49,220 nucleotides of DNA from Clostridiaceae bacterium UBA6110. GTDB lineage: Bacteria > Bacillota > Clostridia > Clostridiales > Clostridiaceae. The number at the start of each line of letters is the position of its first letter. The stretch's first letter is position 1. Under the pieces are notes generated by a model, which had not been told where the DNA came from, did no database searches, and saw only the letters and a program-made list of their open reading frames with translations. Below are positions 26,107 through 34,481 of the stretch, piece after piece. The translations under genes were made by a program, and so were the position numbers. The stretch spans positions 4,824 to 54,043 of the forward strand of contig DIWI01000079.1 in the NCBI GenBank assembly GCA_002428415.1, written 5' to 3'.

Positions 26107-27216
26107 CTATCCTTCCTCCCCTATGATTACTGTACCAATATCGGCATTTTCGATTCCGGCACCTTCCTTGACCTCGTAGGTAAACACAGTAATGCTGTTC
26201 TTCCCGGACTTAAGGTCTGCTATCTGCATTGCTGCAGACTTTGAGAGTGCACCAGTGAATACCAGAACGCTCCCCCTGTCCCTGAAGTCATCAGTCCTTT
26301 CAGACAGGAATGTCCCGAGCTCCTTCCTGTTGTGGGAATCAGCCGCTACCATGTATTCCATGAGTGCGTCGAAGTCCTTCCCGCTGTTTATTTCAAATAT
26401 CTTGCGTTCTTTTCCATTGATCACGAAGGTCTGCTCATATCCTCTCCTGAGTATGTCCTTTGATACCGACAATGCGTAGGATACCAGGTTCTCCTCGTGG
26501 CTGCCATCATCGTCAAGCTGATAAACACTTTCAGACATGTCCAGCAGAAGCAGGTGGTCCCTGCTCCTCATGCTCTCTCCGATCTTAACGAATATCTCCC
26601 CATACTTGGCGCTTACCTTCCAGTTGACCTTCCTCAGGCTGTCACCGGGGGAATATCTGCGAAGCTCCCTCTGGCTATAATGGTCTTCCTTCGAAAGTGC
26701 GGTCCTTGAGCTGCCAAGTGTTCCGAATCCAGGAACATACTCTCTGGGATTCAGGCTCTTAAGCTTCGGGTATACCCTTACCTCTTCTCTTTTGAAGACT
26801 CTCCTTGTCGATATTATGTTGAAAGCATCCCTTATCTCAAGAGTGATGTCCTTGAACTCGTAGATGCCTCTCTTCCTGAAATCGTATCTGAACGGAATCT
26901 GCGTGGCATCCCTTGGGCTTGCACTCCTGACATCAAGCTCCTCTCTTCCGGCAAATGCCCTTAAGAATGGCATGAAGAAATAACTGTCATTAGAGATAGT
27001 AAGATAGAATTCTCCCCTGTCTCCTGCTACGAACTGCTTCTTCTTCACCTTCATCTCGCTCTTCAGGCTTGCTGCAGCTGATATGGTCATGATGATGGAT
27101 ATTGCTCCCATCGAAGCGAATATGATAAGTAGGGATGTGAATATGAAGCCGCCCTGAATGACATAAAGCAAATAAACCGCTGCGAGGGCTATGATGAACT
27201 TGATGTCGACCTTCAT
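26107..27216 (-). CDS. DUF58 domain protein (membrane-anchored, VWA-like)
   Basis: Two N-terminal hydrophobic segments (about residues 5-50) anchor a cytoplasmic or surface domain. The DUF58 signature is RRYSPGDSLRKVNWKVSAKYGE at about residues 195-216, followed by LLLLDMSESVYQLDDD, a vWA-type metal-site-like strand. 369 residues. It sits between moxR and the transglutaminase with gaps of 4 and 0 bases, the standard order for this module. The MoxR ATPase is believed to act as chaperone for the vWA-type partner. Exact role unknown. Confidence 0.9.
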   Translation of the reverse strand: MKVDIKFIIALAAVYLLYVIQGGFIFTSLLIIFASMGAISIIMTISAAASLKSEMKVKKKQFVAGDRGEFYLTISNDSYFFMPFLRAFAGREELDVRSASPRDATQIPFRYDFRKRGIYEFKDITLEIRDAFNIISTRRVFKREEVRVYPKLKSLNPREYVPGFGTLGSSRTALSKEDHYSQRELRRYSPGDSLRKVNWKVSAKYGEIFVKIGESMRSRDHLLLLDMSESVYQLDDDGSHEENLVSYALSVSKDILRRGYEQTFVINGKERKIFEINSGKDFDALMEYMVAADSHNRKELGTFLSERTDDFRDRGSVLVFTGALSKSAAMQIADLKSGKNSITVFTYEVKEGAGIENADIGTVIIGEEG

Positions 27217-27220
27217 CTCT

Positions 27221-28153
27221 CTACCTGCCTATCTTTGGAGGATCGACCATTGCAAGGGCAAGCTTTATAGCCTCCAGGCTCCCTGTGCCCTGGCTCCTTG
27301 CATATGCGGAGGTCTGCACCCTGTGGGAGAGGACCATCGATGCGTTCTCCTTGATATCCTCCGGTATGACATAATCCCTGCCTGATATAAGTGCCGATGC
27401 CTGTCCTATCTTCATAAGGGCAAGCGAAGCCCTTGGGCTCGCACCTAGCGTAAACAGCCTGTTTGTCCTTGTTTCCGACGTTATCCTTACGATGTAGTCA
27501 TATATCTCATCACTGACCCTTACACGCCTCGTATTCTCCTGAAGTATAAGTATGTCTTCCTTTGTGGCTACAGGCAGAAGGGCCTCCAGGGGGTTCTCCT
27601 CCCTGAAGTTCATGAGGATCCTGATTTCATCGTCATGGCTTGGATACCCGATCCTTATCCTGATCATGAACCTGTCCAGCTGCGCTTCCGGCAGGTTGAA
27701 GGTACCCTCGTACTCTATCGGGTTCTGTGTAGCCATTACAAAGAAAGGCTTCTCCAGAGCGTATGTGGAATTTCCCTCTGAAACCTGGTTTTCCTCCATG
27801 ACCTCAAGAAGTGCTGACTGCGTCTTAGGCGAAGTCCTGTTGATCTCATCAGCCAGAACAACATTGGCAAATATCGGTCCCTTCCTGTATTCAAAGTTCA
27901 TGGTCTTCTGGTTATAAATTGATACTCCTGTAATATCAGATGGCAAAAGATCCGGGGTGAACTGGATCCTTGAATAGCTAAGGTCAATGCTTCTTGCAAG
28001 GGCCTTGACCAGAGTGGTCTTTCCTATTCCCGGAATGTCCTCAATGAGGATATGGCCTCCGGCAAGCATTCCCTTAAGGATGTTCCTTATCTCCCTGTCT
28101 TTTCCGAGTATTACCTTCTCAATGTTCTTCTCTATCCTCTCAAGCACTTCCAA
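27221..28153 (-). CDS. MoxR-family AAA+ ATPase
   Basis: AAA+ chaperone-like ATPase with Walker A IEDIPGIGKTTLVKALA, substrate loop FTPDLLPSDITGVSIYNQ, Walker B NVVLADEINRTSPKTQSALLE, sensor 1 FFVMATQNPIEYEGTFNLPE and sensor 2 GASPRASLALMK. I place the start at TTG 28153, giving (M)EVLERIEKNIEKVILGKD. GAGGAG lies 10 bases before it, and the N-terminus then matches usual MoxR length (about 310 residues). The longer frame to 28207 would run into a hairpin and lacks a ribosome binding site. First gene of the MoxR-DUF58-transglutaminase operon. Confidence 0.9.
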   Translation of the reverse strand: MEVLERIEKNIEKVILGKDREIRNILKGMLAGGHILIEDIPGIGKTTLVKALARSIDLSYSRIQFTPDLLPSDITGVSIYNQKTMNFEYRKGPIFANVVLADEINRTSPKTQSALLEVMEENQVSEGNSTYALEKPFFVMATQNPIEYEGTFNLPEAQLDRFMIRIRIGYPSHDDEIRILMNFREENPLEALLPVATKEDILILQENTRRVRVSDEIYDYIVRITSETRTNRLFTLGASPRASLALMKIGQASALISGRDYVIPEDIKENASMVLSHRVQTSAYARSQGTGSLEAIKLALAMVDPPKIGR

Positions 28154-28199
28154 AGCATGTCCAACTCCTCTATAAATAATTGATCCCTGAAATTTTGAA

Positions 28200-28248
28200 C
28201 AGACCACCGGTAAGCAGATTCAAATTGCTCCCCGGTGGTCTGGTTTTT
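28200..28248. terminator. Terminator-like hairpin between the VanW and MoxR genes
   Basis: Perfect 11-bp stem CAGACCACCGG / CCGGTGGTCTG with a 21-base loop. The five-T tail is on the plus strand, while both neighbouring genes are on the minus strand. On the minus strand the hairpin is followed only by TTCAAAATTT. Confidence 0.6.
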
Positions 28249-28270
28249 AGATATTCTATGTTGTCTGTGC

Positions 28271-29725
28271 TTATGGGGTAACTGGTGCCTCAGTCGGCTG
28301 TGGCTCCTCCGGAGTCTCAACTGGTGTCACCACCGGGGCTGGCTTCGTTCCCCTTCTTACTATCTTGTTGACAACCTTGTAGGAGTCACTTGAAATCATG
28401 TCAGTCGATACTACCTTGCCGCCTATAATAGTCTGAAGATATACCTTGACCTTGTAGCCTGTAACGGCATTCTGCTCTACAACGTTCGTGCCAACTTCAA
28501 GAGTTGGGTCGTCGATGTATTCTGTCTTAGGGTTAAGTACCGAGTATACATCGGTTACGAAGTTGTATGACTTTCCGCCCATTTCATCTACGTTTCCGTA
28601 AACTGTGACATTAGCCTTCTTCCCGTCTCCGTAGGCTGTGATATAAATAGGGGAATTGTAGTTGTTCTGAAGCTTCAGGTCAGTATAAGGCGCATAAACC
28701 GTAGCATCAAATCCAACAGGCAGGTATGATACCTTCATGCTGTGGTTCCTTCTCTCGACAACACCAAGACCAGCCCTTACTCCGGCCTGATAAAGCGTGC
28801 TTGAGATCTGGCATACTCCGCCGCCGATTCCTGACTCAACCTTGTTGCCAACGAAGATTCCAGCTTCCTTGAAGCCTGTTGCAACAGATATAGACCCTAT
28901 GGCCTTGTTGTAGCTTATCACTTCGCCTGGCATAAGAAGAGTGCCGGAAATCTTCTTTGCAGCCAGGGCTACATTGAACTTCCTGTTCGCAATTGATGAC
29001 GAATAATCTGTGGTATAGGATGCGAGCACCCCGTTGATCTTCTTTAGAGTTTCAGCCTTTACTTTTGGCTCAGTTACAGTAACCACTGCAACTATCTCAG
29101 CTGGATCTGCAAGACCTGGCTCAATTGCTGCTATTACATCCGCCTTCAGCTTTTCAGCATCTATGGCCTGTCCGTTCTGTGATGCGGTAACTATAAATGC
29201 ACCATCTTTTCTGGAAAGTGTGGCATCCTTAGCTTCCTGGGTGTTCTCGGTGATTATCTGGTTCACGAACTCATCCACGTATGCTGCATCATGGCCGAAT
29301 TCAACCTTGATTTCAGTTCCGCCGGGCGCTTTCAGATATGCAACCTGTTCTTCGAACTCAAGGTCCTTCCCGAAACCCATGGCTTCATCCAATATGCTCT
29401 CTTCATCTATCTCGATATTAAGCTTGTCGTATGTGAAGGAGTATTCTTTTTCGAGGACATCGACCTTAACAGTCTTGCCTTCGATGACATCAAGAATCTC
29501 ACTCTCGAACTTTGTCTTTGCTTCCTCGAGGGTCAGTCCGGAAAAATCGATCCCGTCAATGACAACTCCAGGATAAACCTTGTTCGCCCATTCCGCAACC
29601 AGAGCCTGTTTAGCTTCAAGTTCAATCCTCGCCTTTTCCCTCTGGACGCTTGAGTAGTATGCATATCCACCGACACCGACAACAGCCAGTATCAGGATAA
29701 GTAGCATCGCTGTCTTTTTTTTCAT
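28271..29725 (-). CDS. VanW-family protein with peptidoglycan-binding-like and G5 regions
   Basis: Envelope protein, 484 residues, with one N-terminal membrane anchor (about residues 5-25). Two peptidoglycan-binding-4-like segments (YPGVVIDGIDFSGLTLEEA onwards) precede the VanW domain (LLMPGEVISYNKAIGSI, GIGGGVCQISSTLYQAG, SYLPVGFDATVY). A G5-like stretch and a Pro/Thr-rich tail (PVETPEEPQPTEAP) follow. The VanW domain was named for a vancomycin-resistance cluster gene, but its activity is not established, so resistance should not be assumed. The ATG has no good ribosome binding site of its own. It overlaps the stop of a 12-codon leader frame preceded by GAGGAGG. Confidence 0.88.
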   Translation of the reverse strand: MKKKTAMLLILILAVVGVGGYAYYSSVQREKARIELEAKQALVAEWANKVYPGVVIDGIDFSGLTLEEAKTKFESEILDVIEGKTVKVDVLEKEYSFTYDKLNIEIDEESILDEAMGFGKDLEFEEQVAYLKAPGGTEIKVEFGHDAAYVDEFVNQIITENTQEAKDATLSRKDGAFIVTASQNGQAIDAEKLKADVIAAIEPGLADPAEIVAVVTVTEPKVKAETLKKINGVLASYTTDYSSSIANRKFNVALAAKKISGTLLMPGEVISYNKAIGSISVATGFKEAGIFVGNKVESGIGGGVCQISSTLYQAGVRAGLGVVERRNHSMKVSYLPVGFDATVYAPYTDLKLQNNYNSPIYITAYGDGKKANVTVYGNVDEMGGKSYNFVTDVYSVLNPKTEYIDDPTLEVGTNVVEQNAVTGYKVKVYLQTIIGGKVVSTDMISSDSYKVVNKIVRRGTKPAPVVTPVETPEEPQPTEAPVTP

Positions 29726-29757
29726 ATCGCACAGGACCCGTTCATAACAGGATCCAC
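29722..29757 (-). CDS. Candidate leader peptide coupled to the VanW gene
   Basis: GAGGAGG is followed after three bases by GTG and a frame encoding (M)DPVMNGSCAI, whose TGA overlaps the ATG of the VanW gene (ATGA). An internal ATG in the same frame is at a longer distance from the box. Because the VanW ATG lacks its own ribosome binding site, re-initiation after this leader is plausible. It may also be chance. Confidence 0.35.
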   Translation of the reverse strand: MDPVMNGSCAI

Positions 29758-29851
29758 TGCCCTCCTCAAAATATATTGGAAGTTAGTTCAATTTATCAAA
29801 CCAATTATAACAAAGGCATTATACCCATGCATAACATTATGATTACAAATT

Positions 29852-29880
29852 AATCTAACTTTAAGATTTGCTTTTGTCAA
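29852..29880 (-). promoter_or_regulatory. Candidate promoter of the VanW gene
   Basis: Minus strand TTGACA (29875-29880), 17-base spacer, TAGATT (29852-29857). Further TATAAT-like words lie closer to the gene, so the active promoter is not certain. Confidence 0.45.
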
Positions 29881-30020
29881 CATCATGATTCCCATACCAT
29901 CCGGAATTTATTTCCATTCACCCTGAATGCTTTGCCGATCTTTCATCCTGCATGTGAAATCATGGTGATTTTGTTATATAATTATGGGAAAGACTCAATT
30001 TTGCCAATTGGAGGAACCCT

Positions 30021-31052
30021 ATGGATGAAGGAAAAGAAATACTGAGGATACTTAAAGAATTGATTTTAAAGGACAGCCCAACCGGTTACCATGAGAAGGT
30101 AATGGATTATGTAAGGGAAGAACTGTCTATTGCCGGCATATCCACAAGGACTACAAATAAGGGAGCTGTGATTGCAAAGATTGATGGCAAAAGCCCTGAA
30201 GGACTTCTTTATTCAGCGCATACCGATACCCTCGGAGGTATGGTAAAAAGCATCAGGGACAAGGGAACCCTTGAGTTCACCCTTATAGGTGGCTACATGT
30301 TCAATACACTTGAGTCAGAAAACTGCAAGGTATTGAACACTGACGGAAAACTCATTTCAGGAACAGTGCAGACCACAAAGCCCTCAGTGCATATAGACAG
30401 CAACGATGCGAGGACCCTTGAAAGGGTACAGGCCAATATGGAGATCGTCCTGGACGAAAGGGTTTCATCCAAGGATGATGTGGCTAAGCTCGGAATCGGT
30501 GTTGGAGACTTCGTCTTCATGGATCCGAAGCTCATGATCCTTGATAACGGCTTCGTCAAATCCAGATACCTTGATGACAAGGCAAGTGCAGCAGTACTCC
30601 TTGCAGCTGCAAAGAAGCTTAAGGACATGGAGCCTCTGCGCTCAATCTACTTCTTCATATCGAACTACGAGGAAGTGGGCCATGGAGCCAGCGCCGGAAT
30701 ACCTGAAGAGATCACTGAATTCATTGCAGTTGACATGGGAGCTCCGGGCAACAACCAGAATTCAAGCGAATTCAAGGTAAACATCTGTGCCAAGGACAGC
30801 ACAGGACCATACGACTATACCCTCAGGAAGCGGCTTGTATCCATATGCGAAAGGGAGTCAATACCATATGCGGTAGACATATACCCTTCCTACGGTTCAG
30901 ACGCCTCAGCCGCTCTTAGCGCAGGACACGACCTCCGCACAGGCCTAATCGGTCCCGGAGTCTTCGCTTCCCACGGATATGAACGAACCCACCTGGATTC
31001 TCTAATGGCAACATTCGACCTTGTTGTGAAGTACGCAATGGAGAAGGCCTGA
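30021..31052 (+). CDS. M42-family metallo-aminopeptidase
   Basis: Cytoplasmic cobalt/zinc aminopeptidase (or endoglucanase-like M42 protein) that trims peptides. Metal ligands and catalytic residues are recognisable in order: YSAHTDTLGG (His-Asp), RYLDDKASAA (bridging Asp), NYEEVGHGAS (catalytic Glu-Glu), VDMGAPG (Asp), and the C-terminal ASHGYERTH (His). 343 residues, family-typical. TTGGAGGA lies 6 bases before the ATG, and a -10 box TATAAT is at 29977-29982. Single gene with its own terminator. The distinction from M20 rests on the EEVGHG and SHGYE signatures. Confidence 0.9.
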   Translation: MDEGKEILRILKELILKDSPTGYHEKVMDYVREELSIAGISTRTTNKGAVIAKIDGKSPEGLLYSAHTDTLGGMVKSIRDKGTLEFTLIGGYMFNTLESENCKVLNTDGKLISGTVQTTKPSVHIDSNDARTLERVQANMEIVLDERVSSKDDVAKLGIGVGDFVFMDPKLMILDNGFVKSRYLDDKASAAVLLAAAKKLKDMEPLRSIYFFISNYEEVGHGASAGIPEEITEFIAVDMGAPGNNQNSSEFKVNICAKDSTGPYDYTLRKRLVSICERESIPYAVDIYPSYGSDASAALSAGHDLRTGLIGPGVFASHGYERTHLDSLMATFDLVVKYAMEKA

Positions 31053-31125
31053 GAATTTACCTCCCGTTGACTTATCAGTCCAAACTTGCCATTTATCCTT
31101 GTTAAAATTATTAATACCAGCATTT

Positions 31126-31172
31126 GCCCTTGGATTCTGCGAATTAGTGGAATCCCAAGGGCTTTTAATTTT
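31126..31172 (+). terminator. Terminator of the M42 peptidase gene
   Basis: Stem GCCCTTGG / CCAAGGGC, extended inside by ATTC / GAAT, followed by TTTTAATTTTT. Confidence 0.8.
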
Positions 31173-31312
31173 TGCTGCAATTAATGCCCGAATACAAACT
31201 CAGCTTTGGTCATATCCATAATAGAAGGTTTGAATATAATTTGTTGTACCACACATAATGAACTTGACTGTTGAACTTAATAAAATCAGAAGTGAAAACA
31301 AAATTAACCTTT

Positions 31313-31358
31313 TTGACAATTATACTAATATAAAATATAATATTAGTATAATTGTCAA
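31313..31358 (+). promoter_or_regulatory. abiE promoter inside a perfect inverted repeat (AbiEi operator candidate)
   Basis: Perfect 19-bp arms starting TTGACAATTATACTAATAT, with an 8-base centre. The left arm begins with the consensus -35 TTGACA (31313-31318). After exactly 17 bases the consensus -10 TATAAT (31336-31341) spans the centre and right arm. AbiEi antitoxins are known to bind inverted repeats at their own promoter and repress it, so this is the likely operator. Confidence 0.8.
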
Positions 31359-31373
31359 GAAATGAGGTTAATC

Positions 31374-31967
31374 ATGACTGGAACAAAAGAACTAAGAGAA
31401 TTTATCAAAAATAACGAAGGAATCATCACAACCAAAGAGGTCGAAGGAAATGGCATCCACAGAGAATATCTGAGGCACCTTGTTTCAACAGGCGAACTGG
31501 AACGTGTTGCACATGGTGTCTATATTACTCCTGAGCTTTGGGAGGACAGAATGAAGATCCTTCAGCTGAGAAAAGCTAAGATAGTATTTTCTCATGAAAC
31601 AGCACTTTTTCTTCATGGATTGACTGACCGAGATCCTATCAATTATGTGGTTACCGTTCCTAATGGATACAACCCTACAAAACTGAAAAATGACGGCTTG
31701 ATTGTACATACTGTAAAGAAAGAACTGTTTGAACTAGGTGTATGCATAAAAGAAACAGTATTTGGAAACAAAGTTAGAACTTATGATTTAGAACGGACAG
31801 TATGCGACATTATGAGGGACAGGAACAATCAGGATCCTGCCATTGTGAGTGAAGCAATCAGAAATTATCTTCGAAGGAAAGATAAGGACCTGAACAAACT
31901 GATTAAATATGCTGAGCTTTTGCGTGTAGAAAATGCACTTCGACCTTATCTGGAGGTGATTCTTTGA
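31374..31967 (+). CDS. abiEi: Type IV antitoxin AbiEi
   Basis: Antitoxin and autorepressor of the AbiE system. It counters the AbiEii nucleotidyltransferase without forming a stable complex with it (family knowledge). An N-terminal winged-helix domain (GIITTKEVEGNGIHREYLRHL, ELERVAHGVYITPE) is followed by the conserved FSHETALFLHGLTDRDP and a C-terminal domain with VRTYDLERTVCDIMRDR. The ATG at 31374 is chosen because GAGG lies six bases upstream. An in-frame ATG four codons earlier has none. 197 residues. It overlaps the toxin gene by four bases. Codon use and base composition are more AT-rich than the neighbours, in line with transfer. Confidence 0.92.
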   Translation: MTGTKELREFIKNNEGIITTKEVEGNGIHREYLRHLVSTGELERVAHGVYITPELWEDRMKILQLRKAKIVFSHETALFLHGLTDRDPINYVVTVPNGYNPTKLKNDGLIVHTVKKELFELGVCIKETVFGNKVRTYDLERTVCDIMRDRNNQDPAIVSEAIRNYLRRKDKDLNKLIKYAELLRVENALRPYLEVIL

Positions 31968-32809
31968 AAACTTCAACACAACTTAAAGCACTAATTCGTA
32001 ATCTGTCAGAAAAAAACACAGTACAGGCTGAAATACTCTTACGTAACTATATGCTTGAAAGGTTGTTGGAAAGAATATCCCTTTCTGACTACAGGAACCA
32101 TATCATTTTGAAAGGTGGCATGCTTATAGCTTCAGTCGTCGGAATAGCATCCAGATCGACCATGGATATGGATGCAACCATAAGAGGATTCGTACTATCT
32201 GAAGAGAACCTATCAAGAGTCCTCAAAGAGATAATTGAGATCCCGATTGAAGATGGCGTGATAATGGCTCTTGTAAAATTAGAACCTATACGGGAAGAAG
32301 CTGAATATCCAGGAATTCGAGTTTCAATTGATGCTTCGTTCGACAAGACTCATCAAACTATGAAACTCGATATTTCAACAGGTGATATTCTGACACCAGA
32401 TGCAATAGAATATGACTTCAAACTGCTTCTTGAAAACCGCAAGATTAAGATTCTTGCATACAATCTGGAGACAGTTTTTGCCGAGAAAATGGAGACTATC
32501 CTTTCAAGGGGCACTACTACAACTAGAATGAGGGATTATTATGACATCCACGCCTTATTCTCATCGCATGGTACCGTTCTAAATGAAGAGATGCTAAAAA
32601 AAGCTTTCGAAGCAACTTCATCACATAGAGGAAGTTTGGGGACTCTACTCGAATACGGTAAGGTTTATATTGAAATGATAAACGAATCGGATGTGCTCAA
32701 AAGACTGTGGAGCCAATATCAGTCAAAATATGCATATGCATCTGAAATCGGATGGTCTGATGTAATGAACAGCGTCAAGTCAGTATATGCAATAATTATG
32801 GAGTCTTGA
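31964..32809 (+). CDS. abiEii: Type IV toxin AbiEii (nucleotidyltransferase)
   Basis: Toxin of the AbiE phage-defence/addiction module, a DNA-polymerase-beta-like nucleotidyltransferase that in studied relatives uses GTP or modifies tRNA ends. Motifs: HIILKGGMLIASVVG, then RSTMDMDATIRG holding the paired acidic residues, later YNLETVFAEKMETIL and RMRDYYDIHALF. 281 residues. The start codon is TTG at 31964, with GGAGGTG five bases before it, and it overlaps the antitoxin stop (TTGA), so translation is coupled. All visible catalytic motifs are intact, so the toxin looks functional. Confidence 0.92.
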   Translation: MKTSTQLKALIRNLSEKNTVQAEILLRNYMLERLLERISLSDYRNHIILKGGMLIASVVGIASRSTMDMDATIRGFVLSEENLSRVLKEIIEIPIEDGVIMALVKLEPIREEAEYPGIRVSIDASFDKTHQTMKLDISTGDILTPDAIEYDFKLLLENRKIKILAYNLETVFAEKMETILSRGTTTTRMRDYYDIHALFSSHGTVLNEEMLKKAFEATSSHRGSLGTLLEYGKVYIEMINESDVLKRLWSQYQSKYAYASEIGWSDVMNSVKSVYAIIMES

Positions 32810-32856
32810 CATCTAAGCTAATATCGAAAATAAAATTAGCACAAATGTCAAAAAAT

Positions 32857-32902
32857 AATCGGACGCAGTAAGTCCTTATGACTGTCCTGCGTCCGATTTT
32901 CT
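32857..32902. terminator. Bidirectional terminator between abiEii and ddl
   Basis: Perfect 12-bp stem AATCGGACGCAG / CTGCGTCCGATT with an 18-base loop, followed by T on the plus strand and by TTATTTTTTGAC on the minus strand. It lies between convergent genes. Confidence 0.85.
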
Positions 32903-32909
32903 TATTCAA

Positions 32910-33821
32910 CTATCCCCTGACCTTCAGTGAGATATCTATTATCCTTGTTATCAGGTCCTTGTAGCTAAGGCCGATGCCCTTTGCGCTCTTAGGGAACAGT
33001 GACGTCTTTGTCATTCCCGGAAGAGTGTTGAGCTCGAGAAGGTATGGCTTTCCATCGTTAAGGATGAAGTCTACCCTGGCATATACCGAGCACTTCAGTG
33101 CTTCATAGGAGCCTTTGGCAAGTGAGTTGACTTCATTCTTCAGCTCTTCCGGAAGCTCGATTATCTCTTCTATGGCTCCGCCTTCCTCGTACTTCGAGGT
33201 GAAGTCAAAGAAGCCGCCCTTCTGAGGCTTGATCATTAGTGTAGGAAGGACTTCTCCGTCTAGTACGGGTACCGTTATTTCGTCACCCTTTAGGAACTTT
33301 TCTATCATGACTTCAGTATCGTACTTAAGTGCTTCCTCCAGGCCTTTCCTGGCTTCTTCATAGCCGTCACATATGAATGTGGCGACGGATGAGCCTCCGC
33401 TGTTAGGCTTAACAACTACCCTGGCACCAAGCTCTGCCATTGATTCCCTGGTGAACTCTTCAACTGACCTTGCAATTATCCAGTCAGCTGTCCTTATTCC
33501 CTTCTGCCTCAGGACTGTCTTCGCAATATCCTTGTCCATGCACATGGAGCTTGCCAGGACTCCGCAGCCTGAATATGGGACTCCAAGCGCCTCAAGTACT
33601 GCCTGTACTGTTCCGTCTTCACCGTACTTCCCGTGCAGAGCAAGGAGTGCAAAATCAAGTCCCTTTGCCTTCTCGAATATGTCATCCCTTGAATCAAGGA
33701 CGACCTCCACAGGTTCAAACCTTTCAGTATCAATATTTGCAAGCATCTCTCTGCCGGACCTGAGCGATATCTCCCTTTCGCTTGATATCCCTCCCATAAG
33801 CACGCCTATCTTCATCTTCAT
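32910..33821 (-). CDS. ddl: D-alanine--D-alanine ligase
   Basis: ATP-grasp enzyme making the D-Ala-D-Ala dipeptide for peptidoglycan. The N-terminus IGVLMGGISSEREISLRSG is the family start. LHGKYGEDGTVQAVLEALGVPYSG is the second signature, followed by VVKPNSGGSSVA. The C-terminal ARVDFILNDGKPYLLELNTLPGMT supplies the metal and nucleotide site. 303 residues. Its ATG overlaps the stop of the PAP2 phosphatase gene (ATGA), with GGAG eight bases upstream, so the two are coupled. Last gene of a minus-strand run that includes nth, the histidine kinase and PAP2. Confidence 0.95.
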   Translation of the reverse strand: MKMKIGVLMGGISSEREISLRSGREMLANIDTERFEPVEVVLDSRDDIFEKAKGLDFALLALHGKYGEDGTVQAVLEALGVPYSGCGVLASSMCMDKDIAKTVLRQKGIRTADWIIARSVEEFTRESMAELGARVVVKPNSGGSSVATFICDGYEEARKGLEEALKYDTEVMIEKFLKGDEITVPVLDGEVLPTLMIKPQKGGFFDFTSKYEEGGAIEEIIELPEELKNEVNSLAKGSYEALKCSVYARVDFILNDGKPYLLELNTLPGMTKTSLFPKSAKGIGLSYKDLITRIIDISLKVRG

Positions 33822-34465
33822 AACTTCATCTCCTGTAAATTGGGTATTCTGTCAAAAATCCAGTTGGAAGCTTTAATTGCTGCAGCACCATATATTATGC
33901 CTCCGAGTATGTCGAGCACGACATGCTGCCTTATAAGCACCGTAGATACTATTATAAGCACCGAAATGATTATTGAAAAGACTTTCCAGCTTTTCGAATA
34001 GACCTGGCTTCTCAGGATCGCAGCACATACCACGAATGTAACAAGCACATGGATCGAGGGAAAACAGTTGTAGGGCTTGTCGAATCCGTAGGTGAACCTG
34101 ACAAGGTAAAGGAAAATCCCTTCGCCTGATACATCAGGCCTTACGACTGTCGACTGGAAGAAATAGAAGGTAATGTATGATGACAAATAGCCGATGTCCA
34201 GTGCAAGGGCAGCCCTTTTGAACGTATTTCCATCAAGGAAAAACAGGATCATGCCTCCGATGATTATGAAAGGATACCATATGTCGTAGAAGATTATGAA
34301 GGAAGGCACGAAAGGCAGCATCCTGTCCAATCCTGTCGACAGGTCCAGGATGTTTGCCGTGGGTCTGTTGAAAAGAAAATACAGGCTGGCTGATGCAATT
34401 ACAGAGAGGAGCAATAAGACCCTCCCGATGGTTATTCCGTATTTTCCGGTGATTTGCCTGACCAT
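33818..34465 (-). CDS. PAP2-superfamily membrane phosphatase
   Basis: About six membrane segments in 215 residues. The PAP2-type motifs are NCFPSIHVLVTFV (PSxH-like, in place of PSGH) and RQHVVLDILGGIIYG (SR/RxxxxHxxxD type). The expected first motif (KxxxxxxRP) is seen only weakly as YCF-type FDKPYNCFPS. Such enzymes remove phosphate from lipids such as phosphatidate or undecaprenyl pyrophosphate, or act as inositol phosphoceramide synthase-like transferases. Next to ddl an envelope lipid role is reasonable (inference). GGAGG lies seven bases before the ATG. Confidence 0.8.
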   Translation of the reverse strand: MVRQITGKYGITIGRVLLLLSVIASASLYFLFNRPTANILDLSTGLDRMLPFVPSFIIFYDIWYPFIIIGGMILFFLDGNTFKRAALALDIGYLSSYITFYFFQSTVVRPDVSGEGIFLYLVRFTYGFDKPYNCFPSIHVLVTFVVCAAILRSQVYSKSWKVFSIIISVLIIVSTVLIRQHVVLDILGGIIYGAAAIKASNWIFDRIPNLQEMKL

Positions 34466-34481
34466 ATGCTGTCCTCCAAAA

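Noticed and set aside
28271..29725. Vancomycin resistance gene
   Set aside because: Only the VanW domain is present. VanW proteins are common in susceptible Firmicutes, and no vanA/B-type ligase, vanH or vanX is in the window. The ddl here is an ordinary D-Ala-D-Ala ligase.
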